Origin: an uncultured Lachnospiraceae bacterium
GTDB taxonomy: Bacteria; Bacillota; Clostridia; Lachnospirales; Lachnospiraceae
Reading direction: 5' to 3'
DNA: 64,000 nt
Assembly: GCA_949878435.1 (NCBI GenBank)
Contig: CATLAK010000005.1
Span: forward strand, 62,001-126,000
The translations under genes and the position numbers were made by a program. Position 1 is the stretch's first letter, and every line of letters starts with the position of its first letter. The notes under the pieces were generated by a model. That model ran no database searches. It saw nothing but the letters and a program-made list of their open reading frames with translations, and was not told the origin of the DNA. Below are positions 45,089 to 54,999 of the stretch, one piece after another.

Positions 45089-46000
45089 CTATTGTACCTC
45101 TTTTTCTGCCGGGAGGCAACCCTCTGCCCTACAATTCTCGTATATTTTCTCATAGTCATAAGGAGGGTCTGCTTCAAATGCCTGCTCATAAATCGGACGT
45201 ACCACTTCCAAAGCTTCCTCTAATTCCTCTGAAATTTCTTCCAAGCTTTTATTCTTCTCTATTTTTTTACATATTTGCTTGATCAATCTTATTATTTCAC
45301 CCTTAGACATCCCTTCTTGCTTTGCATATGCGATTTCTTCCCATCTTTGCATATATTTCACCCCTATCTTTTCTGATGCCTTGATTTTCCTGACATTTTC
45401 ATGAATCTGCCGAATACGGGCGCTTTCAATTGTTTCTGCCGTCTCATCCGTCGAAGATGTAATGTATCCCATAAAATCCAGAAATTCCTGTGAAAACGCT
45501 TCCCTGTTCTTTCCCTTTGTATTGATAAATACTCTGACAGCTCCATCGCCAATCTTAAGTTCAGGGCACTCCCGGCATACCCCTTCAAATGTATACCGAT
45601 AGAGTCCTTTTCCAAAAATATCAAATGGCGCTATCATAATAAAGCAACTGTCATTGAGCAAATTAAAGTCTGTGCTCCCCGGTTCTAGCAGTGATACGTC
45701 CAATTGGGCCTGATAATAACGGCTTCTCTTTTTTAGATTACCTGTATTCTTCTGCTGCATTTCTGTATAATAAATTTTCTTTTCCTTGTCCATGCCGATG
45801 ACATCCAGCCGTATCTGCCTAAGCTGCGGAGACACACGAAACTCCTTCTCCGTTTCAGGTCTTTCCAAAATTTCAATTTCGTTCTCAAGCAGGATACGAA
45901 TTACTGCCTGATAGCATTCTGCATCTTCCATCACTTCATCGAACAGAAATTTGTCCATCAGATTCAGCTTGTCAAGCTTTGTTGCCACATTTTTCATCAT
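45089..46000 (-). CDS. Rpn/PD-(D/E)XK nuclease family protein
   Basis: A 303-residue protein of the Rpn (recombination-promoting nuclease) family, also annotated as transposase-like PD-(D/E)XK. Core: LDKLNLMDKFLFDEVM at the start, LRQIRLDVIGMDKEKKIYY, then TEMQQKNTGNLKKRSRYY (nuclease E-x-Q motif). The C-terminal part is charged helix. GGAGG precedes the ATG at 46000. Family members cut DNA in vivo and often move by horizontal transfer. The activity of this one is unknown, and there is no mobile-element end nearby. Confidence 0.85.
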   Translation of the reverse strand: MMKNVATKLDKLNLMDKFLFDEVMEDAECYQAVIRILLENEIEILERPETEKEFRVSPQLRQIRLDVIGMDKEKKIYYTEMQQKNTGNLKKRSRYYQAQLDVSLLEPGSTDFNLLNDSCFIMIAPFDIFGKGLYRYTFEGVCRECPELKIGDGAVRVFINTKGKNREAFSQEFLDFMGYITSSTDETAETIESARIRQIHENVRKIKASEKIGVKYMQRWEEIAYAKQEGMSKGEIIRLIKQICKKIEKNKSLEEISEELEEALEVVRPIYEQAFEADPPYDYEKIYENCRAEGCLPAEKEVQ

Positions 46001-46361
46001 ACACTTTCCTCCTTTATGCAGGGGATGCAGATGAAATGCAGCTATTCTCTATTCCATCAAAAAACGCCTCTGACTTCTATCACCGCTCTTCATCCTGATT
46101 CCTGCCATGTTAAGTTTATTGGATTTCAAAAGCAGGATTTCATAGATTTGAGAACAGATCTGTCCTATAGATACGGCTATACCGCAAACAGGCTTTTGCC
46201 CGAAGAAACCTTTTGCTTTTCATTTACTATATCATATAATAAATTATATAGCAATCTATTTTGTGCTTTTTTTAGTTTTTATAGAATTTTATCCCGCTCC
46301 CCGTACGTTCTGAACTGTGATAACCTTTTTACATTACATGTCATTTTATGCAGAATAAAAA

Positions 46362-46390
46362 TTGACATTATTTCTGTCATTCTATATTAT
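46362..46390 (+). promoter_or_regulatory. Strong promoter of the DUF5684 gene
   Basis: TTGACA (46362-46367), 17-bp spacer, TATTAT (46385-46390). In the transcript leader the palindrome AGGGGCTTAAAGCCCT (46400-46415) forms a small hairpin. The 442-bp gap 46001-46442 holds nothing else that I can support; a 126-codon frame there is AT-rich with no protein character. Confidence 0.75.
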
Positions 46391-46442
46391 AGATAGATAT
46401 AGGGGCTTAAAGCCCTAGTCTTACGAGAGGGAGGAAATCAAA

Positions 46443-46841
46443 ATGAACGCTGGAGACTATTATTACGATTCCTACGATGCGCTGTATGCGACAATCGGCA
46501 CTGGTGTCCTGATATTTTACTGCATTTTCGTGCTTGCAATTCTTGTTATAACCTTAGTTGCACAATGGAAAATATTTGCTAAAGCAGGAAAACCGGGATG
46601 GGCATGTCTGGTACCTTTTTACAGTACGTACTGTCTGTATGACATTGCCATGGGCAGCGGATGGTTATTTCTGCTTGCCTTTATACCCTGCGTCGGTTTT
46701 GTCATGGCAATCATACTGAACATCAAACTTGCGCAAGCCTTTGGCAAAGGCATCGGATTTGCAGTCGGTCTTATCTTCTTACCTATCATCTTTTTACTGA
46801 TTTTAGCATTCAGCAAAGATGAATACATCGGACCGCAGTAA
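46443..46841 (+). CDS. DUF5684 membrane protein
   Basis: A 132-residue protein with three or four membrane segments. The loop KPGWACLVPFYSTYCLYDIA and GSGWLFLLAFIPCVGFVMAI are characteristic of DUF5684. GGGAGG precedes the ATG and a terminator follows the stop. Such proteins are frequent in Firmicutes, often near signal peptidases or peptidases. Role unknown. Confidence 0.88.
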   Translation: MNAGDYYYDSYDALYATIGTGVLIFYCIFVLAILVITLVAQWKIFAKAGKPGWACLVPFYSTYCLYDIAMGSGWLFLLAFIPCVGFVMAIILNIKLAQAFGKGIGFAVGLIFLPIIFLLILAFSKDEYIGPQ

Positions 46842-46865
46842 TATTGTCCAAGAATATCTTAAGTA

Positions 46866-46898
46866 GAAAAACCCTGCAGCTAAGCTGCGGGGTTTTTC
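46866..46898. terminator. Bidirectional terminator
   Basis: GAAAAACCCTGCAGC pairs with GCTGCGGGGTTTTTC (one wobble) between the convergent DUF5684 and anti-sigma genes. Confidence 0.88.
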
Positions 46899-46901
46899 TA
46901 T

Positions 46902-47777
46902 TCACCGAATCACTTTTAATTCAAATGGGTATTTCTCCTTTCCCCTATAAAGCAGGTCGATTTCAAAAGTTTTTCCTTCGATTAATGCAAACGAAGAATA
47001 GGCAGGTAAAAGAATTTCTATCTCTTCTCCTTCTTCCAGACAGCCGGATTCATCCTTGACAACCACTGCAGTATATACGGTCCCTATCGACTGTGCGCTT
47101 TCGCTGCCGTCAAGCCAGCTTGTTCCCTCCAGCACATCAACCGTCACCTTTTCTATGACAGCACCGTCCTCAAGCTCTGCCACCCCACTTTGCTTTGGTG
47201 CAGATGCATATTCGGATGCCGCACTGTCAGAGCTACTTTCCATTTTCTTATCTTCCTCTCTCATGTAGTCCAATACGCTTTCTTCCACAACTGCTGCATT
47301 CTCCAGCGTATCTTCACTACCAGCTTCTCCGGCATCTGCATCAGCCCCGGCTGAGCGAACATCCGCCGCCATATCTGCATCTGCTGCCGTATCTGCTGCG
47401 TTTTCCGCTCCTCCTGCCGCAGCATCAAAAGCAGTTCCGTCCGCCTGTGCTCCTTCGGCTGCTTCCGGTGCACATTCTTCCATCATCCCACCGCTTTCTT
47501 CCGGGGCGCTGCTATCTGCCGCCATTTCATAGTTGCTGCTCTTTTGCCCCTGCTGCCTTAAGAAAACTGCCGCCGGGAGAATCAGCACTACGCAAAGCAC
47601 TGCCGCTGCCATACCCGCATATTTTCTGAAATAAATCTTTTTCTTTTCTTTTGGATGGTGCTCTTCCCTTTTCTCAGGTGCGGATTTTTCCGATAATCCA
47701 GCTTCGATTCTGTCCCACAGATCCGGAGTTTCTCTGTTCGCCAGTTCTTTATATGCCTGTTCAAAATCCTTGCTCAT
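46902..47777 (-). CDS. Putative anti-sigma factor, membrane-anchored
   Basis: A 291-residue protein coupled to an ECF sigma gene. A cytoplasmic N-terminal region (1-50, ELANRETPDLWDRIEAGLSE) leads to one membrane segment (MAAAVLCVVLILPAAVFL). The outer part has a long Ala/Asp/Glu-rich low-complexity stretch (about 85-190) and a C-terminal beta-rich domain with GTSWLDGSESAQ and ILLPAYSSFALIEG. The ATG at 47777 has GGAGG upstream and overlaps the sigma gene end. Anti-sigma role is inferred from pairing and topology; there is no HxxxCxxC zinc motif. Confidence 0.72.
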   Translation of the reverse strand: MSKDFEQAYKELANRETPDLWDRIEAGLSEKSAPEKREEHHPKEKKKIYFRKYAGMAAAVLCVVLILPAAVFLRQQGQKSSNYEMAADSSAPEESGGMMEECAPEAAEGAQADGTAFDAAAGGAENAADTAADADMAADVRSAGADADAGEAGSEDTLENAAVVEESVLDYMREEDKKMESSSDSAASEYASAPKQSGVAELEDGAVIEKVTVDVLEGTSWLDGSESAQSIGTVYTAVVVKDESGCLEEGEEIEILLPAYSSFALIEGKTFEIDLLYRGKEKYPFELKVIR

Positions 47778-48342
47778 ATCCACACCTCCTTAACTTCTTA
47801 ATCGCATTCTGATATTTCCATGTCACAGTTCCCATGGGAATCTCCATGCACTGCGCAATTTCTTTAAATGTAAGTTCTCCTAAAATTTTGAGGCTGACGA
47901 TCTGACGTTCCGAAGGCTTTAGGGTATCAAGCGCCTGCTTGACAGTCATGCTTTCAACTACCTCCTGCTCCACACTGCTGCCTGTATCTGCTGGGGAAAG
48001 TTTCACTCCCTGCCGCTTTTCTTCCTCCGCATCTGCACCCAAATCCTGCATCAGTGCCGTCAGTTCCTCTTTCTTGTGTTTCCTCAAAAAATCAATTGCC
48101 ATATTTCTCGCCATAACGGCAAGATAGCCTTTGTGACCGCTGCCGGGCTTAAACTGCTCTGCCTTGTCCCAGAGTCTTATAAAAAAATCGCTGGTCACAT
48201 CCTCCGCATTTTCTTTACTTTGCAGCACCTCAAAAATAATCCGGTAAATATATCCCACATAGTTCTCATAGATTTCCTTTAAACCTGATTTGTCTCCCCG
48301 GACCATTCGTGCCACAGCTTCTTCAAATTGATGTTCGTTCAC
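47761..48342 (-). CDS. ECF-type RNA polymerase sigma factor
   Basis: A 193-residue sigma factor. Region 2 shows ENAEDVTSDFFIRLWDKAEQ and AVMARNMAIDFLRKHK (-10 binding), region 4 shows LKPSERQIVSLKILGELTFK and IPMGTVTWKYQNAIKKLR (-35 binding). The linker between them is long and acidic. Downstream gene overlaps by 17 bp and encodes the likely anti-sigma factor. Signal and regulon unknown. Confidence 0.92.
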   Translation of the reverse strand: MNEHQFEEAVARMVRGDKSGLKEIYENYVGYIYRIIFEVLQSKENAEDVTSDFFIRLWDKAEQFKPGSGHKGYLAVMARNMAIDFLRKHKKEELTALMQDLGADAEEEKRQGVKLSPADTGSSVEQEVVESMTVKQALDTLKPSERQIVSLKILGELTFKEIAQCMEIPMGTVTWKYQNAIKKLRRCGYEQGF

Positions 48343-48432
48343 CTTTGCCTCCCTCTTCTTTGGTACGTATAAAGCCGCGTCATTTTATGGGAACCATTTT
48401 ATTTTAACAATGAATACTTGCACATCTTATAG

Positions 48433-48474
48433 AAAAAGTTGCCGCCGGAAGATTTTCCGGTAACAACTCTTTCT
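48433..48474 (-). terminator. Terminator of dapL
   Basis: AAAGTTGCCGCCGGAA/TTCCGGTAACAACTTT stem with minor mismatches; TTTTTC follows on the minus strand, about 30 bp after the dapL stop codon. Confidence 0.8.
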
Positions 48475-48499
48475 AAGGTCTGTGATCTTCTTTTTATAA

Positions 48500-49714
48500 T
48501 TACAGTGCTTTGATCCTGTCCACTGCCTCCACCGTATTCTCATAGCTTCCAAATGCCGTCAGCCTGAAATAGGTCTCGCCGCTTGGTCCGAATCCCGAAC
48601 CGGGGGTTCCCACCACATTTGCCTTTTCAAGAAGATAGTCAAAGAACTCCCAGCTGGTCATTCCATCAGGCGCTTTCAGCCAGATATAAGGCGCATTCAC
48701 GCCGCCGGATACCGTGTAGCCTGCGCTCTTTAAGCCTTCCAGAATATACTTTGCATTGTTCATATAATAAGCCACCTGCTGCTTTAACTGGGCTTTTCCC
48801 TCTTCGGAATAAACTGCCTCCCCGGCACGCTGTACGATGTACGGCGCTCCGTTGTACTTGGTTCCATGCCTTCTTGCCCATAAGGAGTGCAGGGAAACTT
48901 CTCCGCACTTCAATTCCTTGGGAATCACCGTAAAGCCAAGACGCACCCCTGTAAATCCGGCATTCTTTGAGAAAGAGCGAAGCTCGATTGCACAGCTTTT
49001 TGCACCCTCGCATTCATAAATGGAATGGGGCACATTTTCTTCTGAAATGTATGCCTCATAGGCAGCATCATAAATAATCACTGCACCTGTCTTATTGGCG
49101 TAATCCACCCATTCCTGAAGCTGATCCTTCGTGATGGTAGAACCGGTAGGATTATTAGGGAAGCACAGATAAATCAGATCCGGCGTCTCTTTGGGAAGCT
49201 GGGGCGCAAAATTATTTTCTGCAGTGCAAGGCATATAAATCACATCACTCCATGTCTCCTTGGCACTGTCATAAGTTCCGGTTCTCCCTGCCATGACATT
49301 GGTGTCCACATATACGGGATATACAGGATCACAGACAGCAATCCTGTTATCTGTGCTGAAAATTTCCTGAATATTTCCCGAATCACATTTAGCGCCGTCA
49401 GATACGAAAATCTCATCTGCCGCGATTTCACATCCCCTTGCCTTATAATCATTGTTGGCAATGGCATTTCTAAGGAACTCATACCCGAGGTCAGGGGCAT
49501 ACCCCTTAAAAGTCTCCGCCTTTGCCATTTCATCTACAGCTCCATGAAGCGCTGTGATAATTGCCGGAGCTAAGGGCTGCGTTACATCGCCGATTCCAAG
49601 GCGGATGATCTTCTTATCCGGATTGGCCTGTGCATATGCATTTACCTTTTTCCCAATGGTTGAAAACAGATAACTCCCGGGAAGTTTTAAATAGTTGTCG
49701 TTAATCTTGAACAT
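48500..49714 (-). CDS. dapL: LL-diaminopimelate aminotransferase
   Basis: A 404-residue PLP enzyme that converts tetrahydrodipicolinate directly to LL-diaminopimelate, bypassing the acylase routes of lysine and peptidoglycan precursor synthesis. Features: [20 protein letters not shown] at the start, [28 protein letters not shown], and the PLP lysine in [23 protein letters not shown] precedes the ATG at 49714; the frame runs back to 49732 but overlaps the ribosome site. It follows dapF by 42 bp. Confidence 0.96.
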   Translation of the reverse strand: MFKINDNYLKLPGSYLFSTIGKKVNAYAQANPDKKIIRLGIGDVTQPLAPAIITALHGAVDEMAKAETFKGYAPDLGYEFLRNAIANNDYKARGCEIAADEIFVSDGAKCDSGNIQEIFSTDNRIAVCDPVYPVYVDTNVMAGRTGTYDSAKETWSDVIYMPCTAENNFAPQLPKETPDLIYLCFPNNPTGSTITKDQLQEWVDYANKTGAVIIYDAAYEAYISEENVPHSIYECEGAKSCAIELRSFSKNAGFTGVRLGFTVIPKELKCGEVSLHSLWARRHGTKYNGAPYIVQRAGEAVYSEEGKAQLKQQVAYYMNNAKYILEGLKSAGYTVSGGVNAPYIWLKAPDGMTSWEFFDYLLEKANVVGTPGSGFGPSGETYFRLTAFGSYENTVEAVDRIKAL

Positions 49715-49756
49715 ATTGTTTTCCTCCTGCATCTTCTTTTGGCTTTACGCTTTCCT

Positions 49757-50596
49757 TTATATGGATATTTCACCTTTAAAAACAGTGGCTGCCGGTCCTG
49801 TCATATAAACCACATTTTCCTTCCGGTCCCACTGGATCTGCAAATTTCCTCCTAATAGTTTAACAGTAACCTGTTCCTTCGTCAAACCATTTAATATACA
49901 GGCAACAGTAACAGCGCATGCTCCGGTTCCGCAGGCTAAGGTCTCCCCGGTTCCTCTTTCCCATACACGCATTTCCACATGCTCTTCATCCAGCACTTTT
50001 ACAAATTCCGTATTGATGCGCTTGGGAAAGCGCACGTGATTTTCAAAAAGAGGACCTATTTTGTCGAGAGGAAGAGTTGACACATCGTCCATAAAAATGA
50101 CAGCGTGGGGATTTCCCATTGACACACATGTCATTTCGTAAATCTGATCTTCCACCTCTATCCGTTCCCCAATGACCTCATCTCCGCTTGCAATCACAGG
50201 AATATCCGTTGCTTTCAGGATGGGAGTTCCCATGTTGACCCTCACAGTCGACACCTTCCCATCCTCCAAAAACAAGTCAAGATACTTGATTTTCCCGCAG
50301 CTGACCACACTGATGGAAGTCTGATCCGTAAGCCCTTCGTCATAGACGAATTTCGCCACACAGCGAATGCCGTTCCCGCACATTTCCGCCCTGGAGCCGT
50401 CCATATTGTACATTTCCATCTCAAAGTCAGCTTCCGTAGACGGATTGATAAAAATAACGCCGTCTCCGCCAATACCGAAATGCCTGTCACTTAAGCGCTT
50501 TACGATTTCCGGCTTTAAATCCTGCGGAATCTGTTCCTTAGAACCGTCTACATAAATATAGTCGTTTCCGCATCCATGCATTTTTGTGAACTTCAT
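49757..50596 (-). CDS. dapF: Diaminopimelate epimerase
   Basis: A 279-residue enzyme that interconverts LL- and meso-diaminopimelate. Catalytic Cys pairs are in MCGNGIRCVAKF (about residue 73) and TLACGTGACAVTVA (about 217). The N-terminus MKFTKMHGCGNDYIYVDG is typical. Followed by dapL, giving the last two steps to meso-DAP in one transcript. Confidence 0.97.
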   Translation of the reverse strand: MKFTKMHGCGNDYIYVDGSKEQIPQDLKPEIVKRLSDRHFGIGGDGVIFINPSTEADFEMEMYNMDGSRAEMCGNGIRCVAKFVYDEGLTDQTSISVVSCGKIKYLDLFLEDGKVSTVRVNMGTPILKATDIPVIASGDEVIGERIEVEDQIYEMTCVSMGNPHAVIFMDDVSTLPLDKIGPLFENHVRFPKRINTEFVKVLDEEHVEMRVWERGTGETLACGTGACAVTVACILNGLTKEQVTVKLLGGNLQIQWDRKENVVYMTGPAATVFKGEISI

Positions 50597-50787
50597 ATTT
50601 TTCCTCCATTCCGAAGCGTTTTACGCTGATGAGACGGGCGAAATGTCAAACTTCGCTCTGCCATCATAGAATTTGTGACGCTTCAGCACAAATTCGTGAT
50701 TTTTGCTCTGTTGATGCTTATTATAGCACAACTTTATGCATAGTATCATGGCTTTCTATGCCATATGATGTGCAAAAGATGCTTCCT

Positions 50788-50997
50788 CGTTACAGTTCAA
50801 ACCATACGGGGCGGGATAAGATAAGGACAGGGAGCGATACGGCATCCGGGGCGACGCCTACTTTATCTTTGCAAGGCTCTGGCGAAAAATCGGCAATTTC
50901 ACTTACAGAATGTGGAAATGCCAGGGTGAAATCGCCCTGGATGCCGTATTACCCCCGCCCCTATCTTATCCCGCCCCGCACGGTTTGAATTGTAACG
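50788..50997. repeat. Palindromic element copy D (half core, opposite orientation)
   Basis: Outer arms about 50788-50847 and 50938-50997 are inverted repeats of about 60 nt with several mismatches (CGTTACA...TGTAACG at the tips). The middle holds GGCGAAAAATCGGCAATTTC and ACTTACAGAATGT (50881-50913), the same as the right half of cores A-C but on the opposite strand. A CCAGGG/CCCTGG hairpin follows. The other half of the core is missing. It starts 11 bp after the stop of the transglutaminase gene and fills most of a 412-bp gap. Confidence 0.85.
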
Positions 50998-51008
50998 CTT
51001 CCCTTTGT

Positions 51009-52616
51009 CTATTTAAGCCGCACCGTATGCGTGACCAGATATCTGTCGCCGGCAAGTTCCTCAATTCTTAAATCCATTTCACAGGAGGATGCCAAAACGG
51101 CTTCCATTGCAGGTTCTAAGTATCCTTGTTTATAGCCTTCGTTCCGATATGCCGCATCTACTTCCTGGGCAAGGGACTGTCCTTCAATCACATTTGAAAA
51201 TTCGTAGTTTCCCCTTCCAATTGCCGTGATTTGGCTATAACAGTTGTTAAAGTAATCGGAGAGGCTGTACAAGATATCTGACTCTGACATGCCTGTCTCT
51301 TTAAGGCTCCTTCGCCCCTGCATTCCTCCCTGCGCTGGCGTAAGAGTCTGGTCACGGTAGCGCTGTCCGTTGCAGGGCGGAAGGTATACGGCAAGTTCCT
51401 GCCGCACATGAGTGTCTGCATAGTCCTGATCTGTTTTGTTAAAGTAGGCATACGCGCCGCCTTCTGTGTCGTCCCATGTAAGATCCACATTGTAATAGCC
51501 ATCCTCCAGCTCCACAATGTTCCAGGCATGATTCTCCCCGGCATATCCAGTACAGTAATAGCAGGGAATCCCCAGCTGCTGCAGCAGGTACTGGAATGCC
51601 CTTGCGTACCCGGCACAGACCGTCTGCCCGTTCACCAACGCCCCATAAGCGCTCTGGTTCATCTCCGCCCGCAGATTATAATTTAATCTCTCAAGAAGGG
51701 TGTCGTGGATAAACTTCTCCTTTTCAAAGTCGCTTGCAAGATAATAAGCCTGATTTAAAATAGCGTTTGCGTTTTCTGCAAAAAGTTCTTTTGCCTGCTC
51801 TAAGTCCTTCGCTGTGCGGTTAAATTTCAGATTGATCTCTACGCACTGGCCGTCCCGTCTGTATTTACAATTATAAACCGTCTCCATCCAGAAAAGCTCA
51901 GGATGGTCGTTATAGACCGCTGCAAAAATATTTCTAAGCTGAGAAGCCTGAATCGGCTCCACCGGTGCAAACGACGCCTGAAGGGCATTGGCATTAGCAT
52001 AAATCTGCCGGTAAAGATGGCGTCCCTTTTCATCCAGCATCCCGTAATAGGGATAATAGACGGAATCAAAAATAAGACCATCCCCGGTTTCACCCACTCC
52101 CAGCTGGTTCTCCAGCGCTTTTGCCGCTTCGTCCTCAATCTGTTCTCTTTCGTCCTGAACCTGCTGATAACCATTCCGCCCCGATACATTCTCCGGTATC
52201 AACATGTCGGACTGTTCAGGTGCAATGTATTGAGGATTGATATCTGTTGTCAATCCCGCCCCCGCATTTTCCGCTTCTGACGGCTCCGCAGCGCTTTCCT
52301 GACCAGCCTCATTTCCCTGTGAAGACACACCTTCATTCTTATACGCATCTTCCTGCTGCGGCGTGTCTGCCTGCCAGTCGTCTTCCATCCCACTTTCTGC
52401 ATCTTGGGGCGTTCCCATCCCCAAGGCATCCTTGCCATCTTGTCCTGTATCATCTCTTACATTGATTACCGTAACTGTTCCCTGATTCCTGTCAGGATAC
52501 AAAACCTGGGCAAGCGCTTCCGTAACATCCGGTCTGAATGCGCAGAGCAGAACCAGACTTGAAAACAACACCAGCAACAATAGAAAGAAAGTACCTATCT
52601 TCTTTAAAACCTTCAT
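51009..52616 (-). CDS. Transglutaminase-like domain protein, membrane-anchored
   Basis: A 535-residue protein. Residues 5-28 are an N-terminal membrane anchor (FFLLLLVLFSSLVLLCAF). A long acidic, Gln/Glu-rich low-complexity stretch (about 60-170) follows, then a transglutaminase-like fold: TVCAGYARAF (catalytic Cys), GENHAWNIVEL (His) and YYNVDLTWDDTEG (Asp). The triad looks intact, so a peptidase or cross-linking activity outside the cell is possible. It follows recQ by 27 bp. Substrate unknown. Confidence 0.87.
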   Translation of the reverse strand: MKVLKKIGTFFLLLLVLFSSLVLLCAFRPDVTEALAQVLYPDRNQGTVTVINVRDDTGQDGKDALGMGTPQDAESGMEDDWQADTPQQEDAYKNEGVSSQGNEAGQESAAEPSEAENAGAGLTTDINPQYIAPEQSDMLIPENVSGRNGYQQVQDEREQIEDEAAKALENQLGVGETGDGLIFDSVYYPYYGMLDEKGRHLYRQIYANANALQASFAPVEPIQASQLRNIFAAVYNDHPELFWMETVYNCKYRRDGQCVEINLKFNRTAKDLEQAKELFAENANAILNQAYYLASDFEKEKFIHDTLLERLNYNLRAEMNQSAYGALVNGQTVCAGYARAFQYLLQQLGIPCYYCTGYAGENHAWNIVELEDGYYNVDLTWDDTEGGAYAYFNKTDQDYADTHVRQELAVYLPPCNGQRYRDQTLTPAQGGMQGRRSLKETGMSESDILYSLSDYFNNCYSQITAIGRGNYEFSNVIEGQSLAQEVDAAYRNEGYKQGYLEPAMEAVLASSCEMDLRIEELAGDRYLVTHTVRLK

Positions 52617-52643
52617 AGCCTGCCTTCCTCAATTACACTTCAT

Positions 52644-54500
52644 TTATGCACGCAACGCTTCGCTTATGCATGCAAGGAATCTTTCCCCGTACTTCTCGTA
52701 CTTGTATTCACCTACACCGGAAACAGTAAGCATCTCTGCCCTGTCCGTTGGCTTCACCATGCACATATGGGTCAGCGATTTGTCTGAAAAGACAATGTAG
52801 GGAGGCACCTTTTCTTCCCTTGCGATTTCCATTCTAAGCGCCCTTAACTTTTCAAACAAAAGCTCCTCTTCCTGCGAGAACTCTCTGCCAGGCATGGAGA
52901 GCCCTTTCCCGTTCTTCTTTCTCTTATCTGATCTTACCTTTGCCGGATGCTCCTGTTCCTTTGCCATCTTCATTGAAATGGTTTCCTGACCTCCTATAAC
53001 CGCCGCCGACTTTTGCGTCAATTTCGCAATGGCATACTCGTCATTGGTCAGCGCCAGATATCCTTCCATCTGAAGAAAATTCATGATCTGCCGGAGTTTA
53101 TAGGCAGGAACTTCCTTCAGGCTTCCGTAAAAGGAATTGTTGTTCATCCGGTAGCCTCTGATCTTCGCCGTGTTCGCCCCGTGGACCGTATCGATGATGA
53201 CGTTCACCCCATATCTCTGGCGGCATTCCTCCACACATCCAAGCAATGCTTTTGCCGCCTCAGTCACGTCCACCGTTTCAAACTGGCTCAGGCAGTTTGA
53301 ACAGTTCCCGCAATAATTGCTGCCATACTCTCCGAAATACCGCAGAATATAATCCCGCAGGCAGTCATTGGTAAAACAGTAAAAGGTCATCATGCGCAGC
53401 CTTTCCCGGTCCCGCTCCATGACAATCTGCCTTGTAACCGGGTCAAGTTCCTGATTGTCCTGATTATTTTCTATAAAAAACTGATTGGTGATTACATCCT
53501 GACCGCTGTACATAAGAATGCACTCTGCCGGCTGACCGTCCCTTCCGCCTCTTCCGGCTTCCTGATAATAGGACTCCAGATTTTTGGGCATGCCATAGTG
53601 AAGGACGAAACGCACATTCGACTTGTCGATTCCCATGCCAAAGGCATTGGTCGCCACCATCACCGGCTTCTTGTCATAGATAAAATCTTCCTGATTCCTT
53701 TTTCGCTCCACATCTGCAAGTCCTGCATGATATTTCGTGACGGCAAAACCGTCCTCCATAAGCTTCTCGCACACCTCTTCCACCATTTTTCTGGTAAGGC
53801 AGTAAACAATTCCGCTCTCATGAGGATGGCATTCCAGATAATTTTTGATTGCTCCGTACCTGTCCTTTGGCGACATCACGCCAAAATACAAATTCTTTCT
53901 ATCAAACCCTGTGGTGATAAGCGCAGGTTCCCGAAGCATTAAAATATCTATGATGTCTTCCTTGACCTCTTTCGTTGCGGTCGCCGTAAACGCCGCCACC
54001 ACCGGTCTTGCCGGAAGCCTGTCTATAAACTCTGTGATTTTTAAATAACTGGGTCTGAAATCCTGCCCCCACTGGGAAACACAGTGGGCTTCATCCACCG
54101 CCACCATTGCAATGCGCGTATACATGGCAAATTCCAGAAATTCTTCCGTCACGAGCCGCTCAGGCGCCACGTAAATAATCGGGTATCTGCCTTCTTTTGC
54201 ATAGGAAAGGGCTTTTCGATACTGCCCCATTGTCAGAGAACTGTTCAGATATGCCGCATGGATTCCCGCCTGATTCAGACCTTCCACCTGATCCTTCATC
54301 AGGGAAATAAGCGGGGAAATGACAAGAGTGATGCCCTCCAGCATAAGCGCCGGAATCTGATAACACAGAGACTTTCCTGCGCCGGTGGGCATAATGCCCA
54401 GCACATCCTTTCCCTCTAAAATGCTGTCGATCAGATATTCCTGCCCTTCCCGGAAGGAATCGTACCCAAAGTACTGTTTTAATAGCTTTTGTTTTTCCAA
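52644..54500 (-). CDS. recQ: ATP-dependent DNA helicase RecQ
   Basis: A 618-residue 3'-5' helicase for recombination and repair. Walker A is [16 protein letters not shown], the DExH box [15 protein letters not shown], motif [12 protein letters not shown]. The RQC zinc site is [18 protein letters not shown] with CGNCSNC. An HRDC domain ends the protein (about residues 545-618, [15 protein letters not shown]). Length is normal. A long palindromic element lies upstream of its start. Confidence 0.97.
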   Translation of the reverse strand: MEKQKLLKQYFGYDSFREGQEYLIDSILEGKDVLGIMPTGAGKSLCYQIPALMLEGITLVISPLISLMKDQVEGLNQAGIHAAYLNSSLTMGQYRKALSYAKEGRYPIIYVAPERLVTEEFLEFAMYTRIAMVAVDEAHCVSQWGQDFRPSYLKITEFIDRLPARPVVAAFTATATKEVKEDIIDILMLREPALITTGFDRKNLYFGVMSPKDRYGAIKNYLECHPHESGIVYCLTRKMVEEVCEKLMEDGFAVTKYHAGLADVERKRNQEDFIYDKKPVMVATNAFGMGIDKSNVRFVLHYGMPKNLESYYQEAGRGGRDGQPAECILMYSGQDVITNQFFIENNQDNQELDPVTRQIVMERDRERLRMMTFYCFTNDCLRDYILRYFGEYGSNYCGNCSNCLSQFETVDVTEAAKALLGCVEECRQRYGVNVIIDTVHGANTAKIRGYRMNNNSFYGSLKEVPAYKLRQIMNFLQMEGYLALTNDEYAIAKLTQKSAAVIGGQETISMKMAKEQEHPAKVRSDKRKKNGKGLSMPGREFSQEEELLFEKLRALRMEIAREEKVPPYIVFSDKSLTHMCMVKPTDRAEMLTVSGVGEYKYEKYGERFLACISEALRA

Positions 54501-54602
54501 TTCATTTTCCTCTCACGGTCTCTTCGGTCTTATCATTATATGCCAGAAATGGGCTTTAGGCAATGCAGGATTTTGAAAATTATGCTGTCGGCGTAACCGT
54601 TT

Positions 54603-54913
54603 GGCCTGCAAGGGAAGGACAGCTGCTTGAAAAGCGGACCGGTACAGGGGAGCGCATACCATATCATTTCTAGTCTCCTCTCAAAATCGGATTTCACTAA
54701 CAGAATGTGTTTAGGTGTTCCAGGGCGGACGGGTCGGAGTCAGCAGCATCCGTGCCGCGCGACTCCTGAAATCGCCATCCATGGCGATTTCCCCCTAGGA
54801 ATCTAACATTCTGCAAGTGAAATTACCGATTTTTCGCAAAGACTGGAAATGATATGGTATGCGCTCCCCTGTACCGGTCCGCTTTTCAAGCAGCTGTCCT
54901 TCCCTTGCAGACC
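54603..54913. repeat. Long palindromic element, copy C (74-bp arms, 163-nt core)
   Basis: Arms 54603-54676 and 54840-54913 are inverted repeats over 74 bp with two transitions that I see. The core 54677-54839 starts AAAATCGGATTTCACTAACA and closes with CTGCAAGTGAAATTACCGAT. The hairpin GAAATCGCCA/TGGCGATTTC has a G-C pair where A and B have A-T, and GGAGTC/GACTCC replaces GGAGCC/GGCTCC of copy A: paired changes that keep the stems. The element fills most of the 499-bp gap between recQ and the DUF2182 gene. Confidence 0.92.
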
Positions 54914-54999
54914 AAACTCCCTTCCGATATAAAAACCATTGGGAAACTTCATAATCAATGACTCTATGACACAAAAAGAGACCGCTTTTAAAACTATTG

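Noticed and set aside
46016-46396. 126-codon plus-strand frame upstream of the DUF5684 gene
   Set aside because: AT-rich, low-complexity ending, no convincing ribosome site, and it runs into the -35/-10 promoter at 46362-46390.
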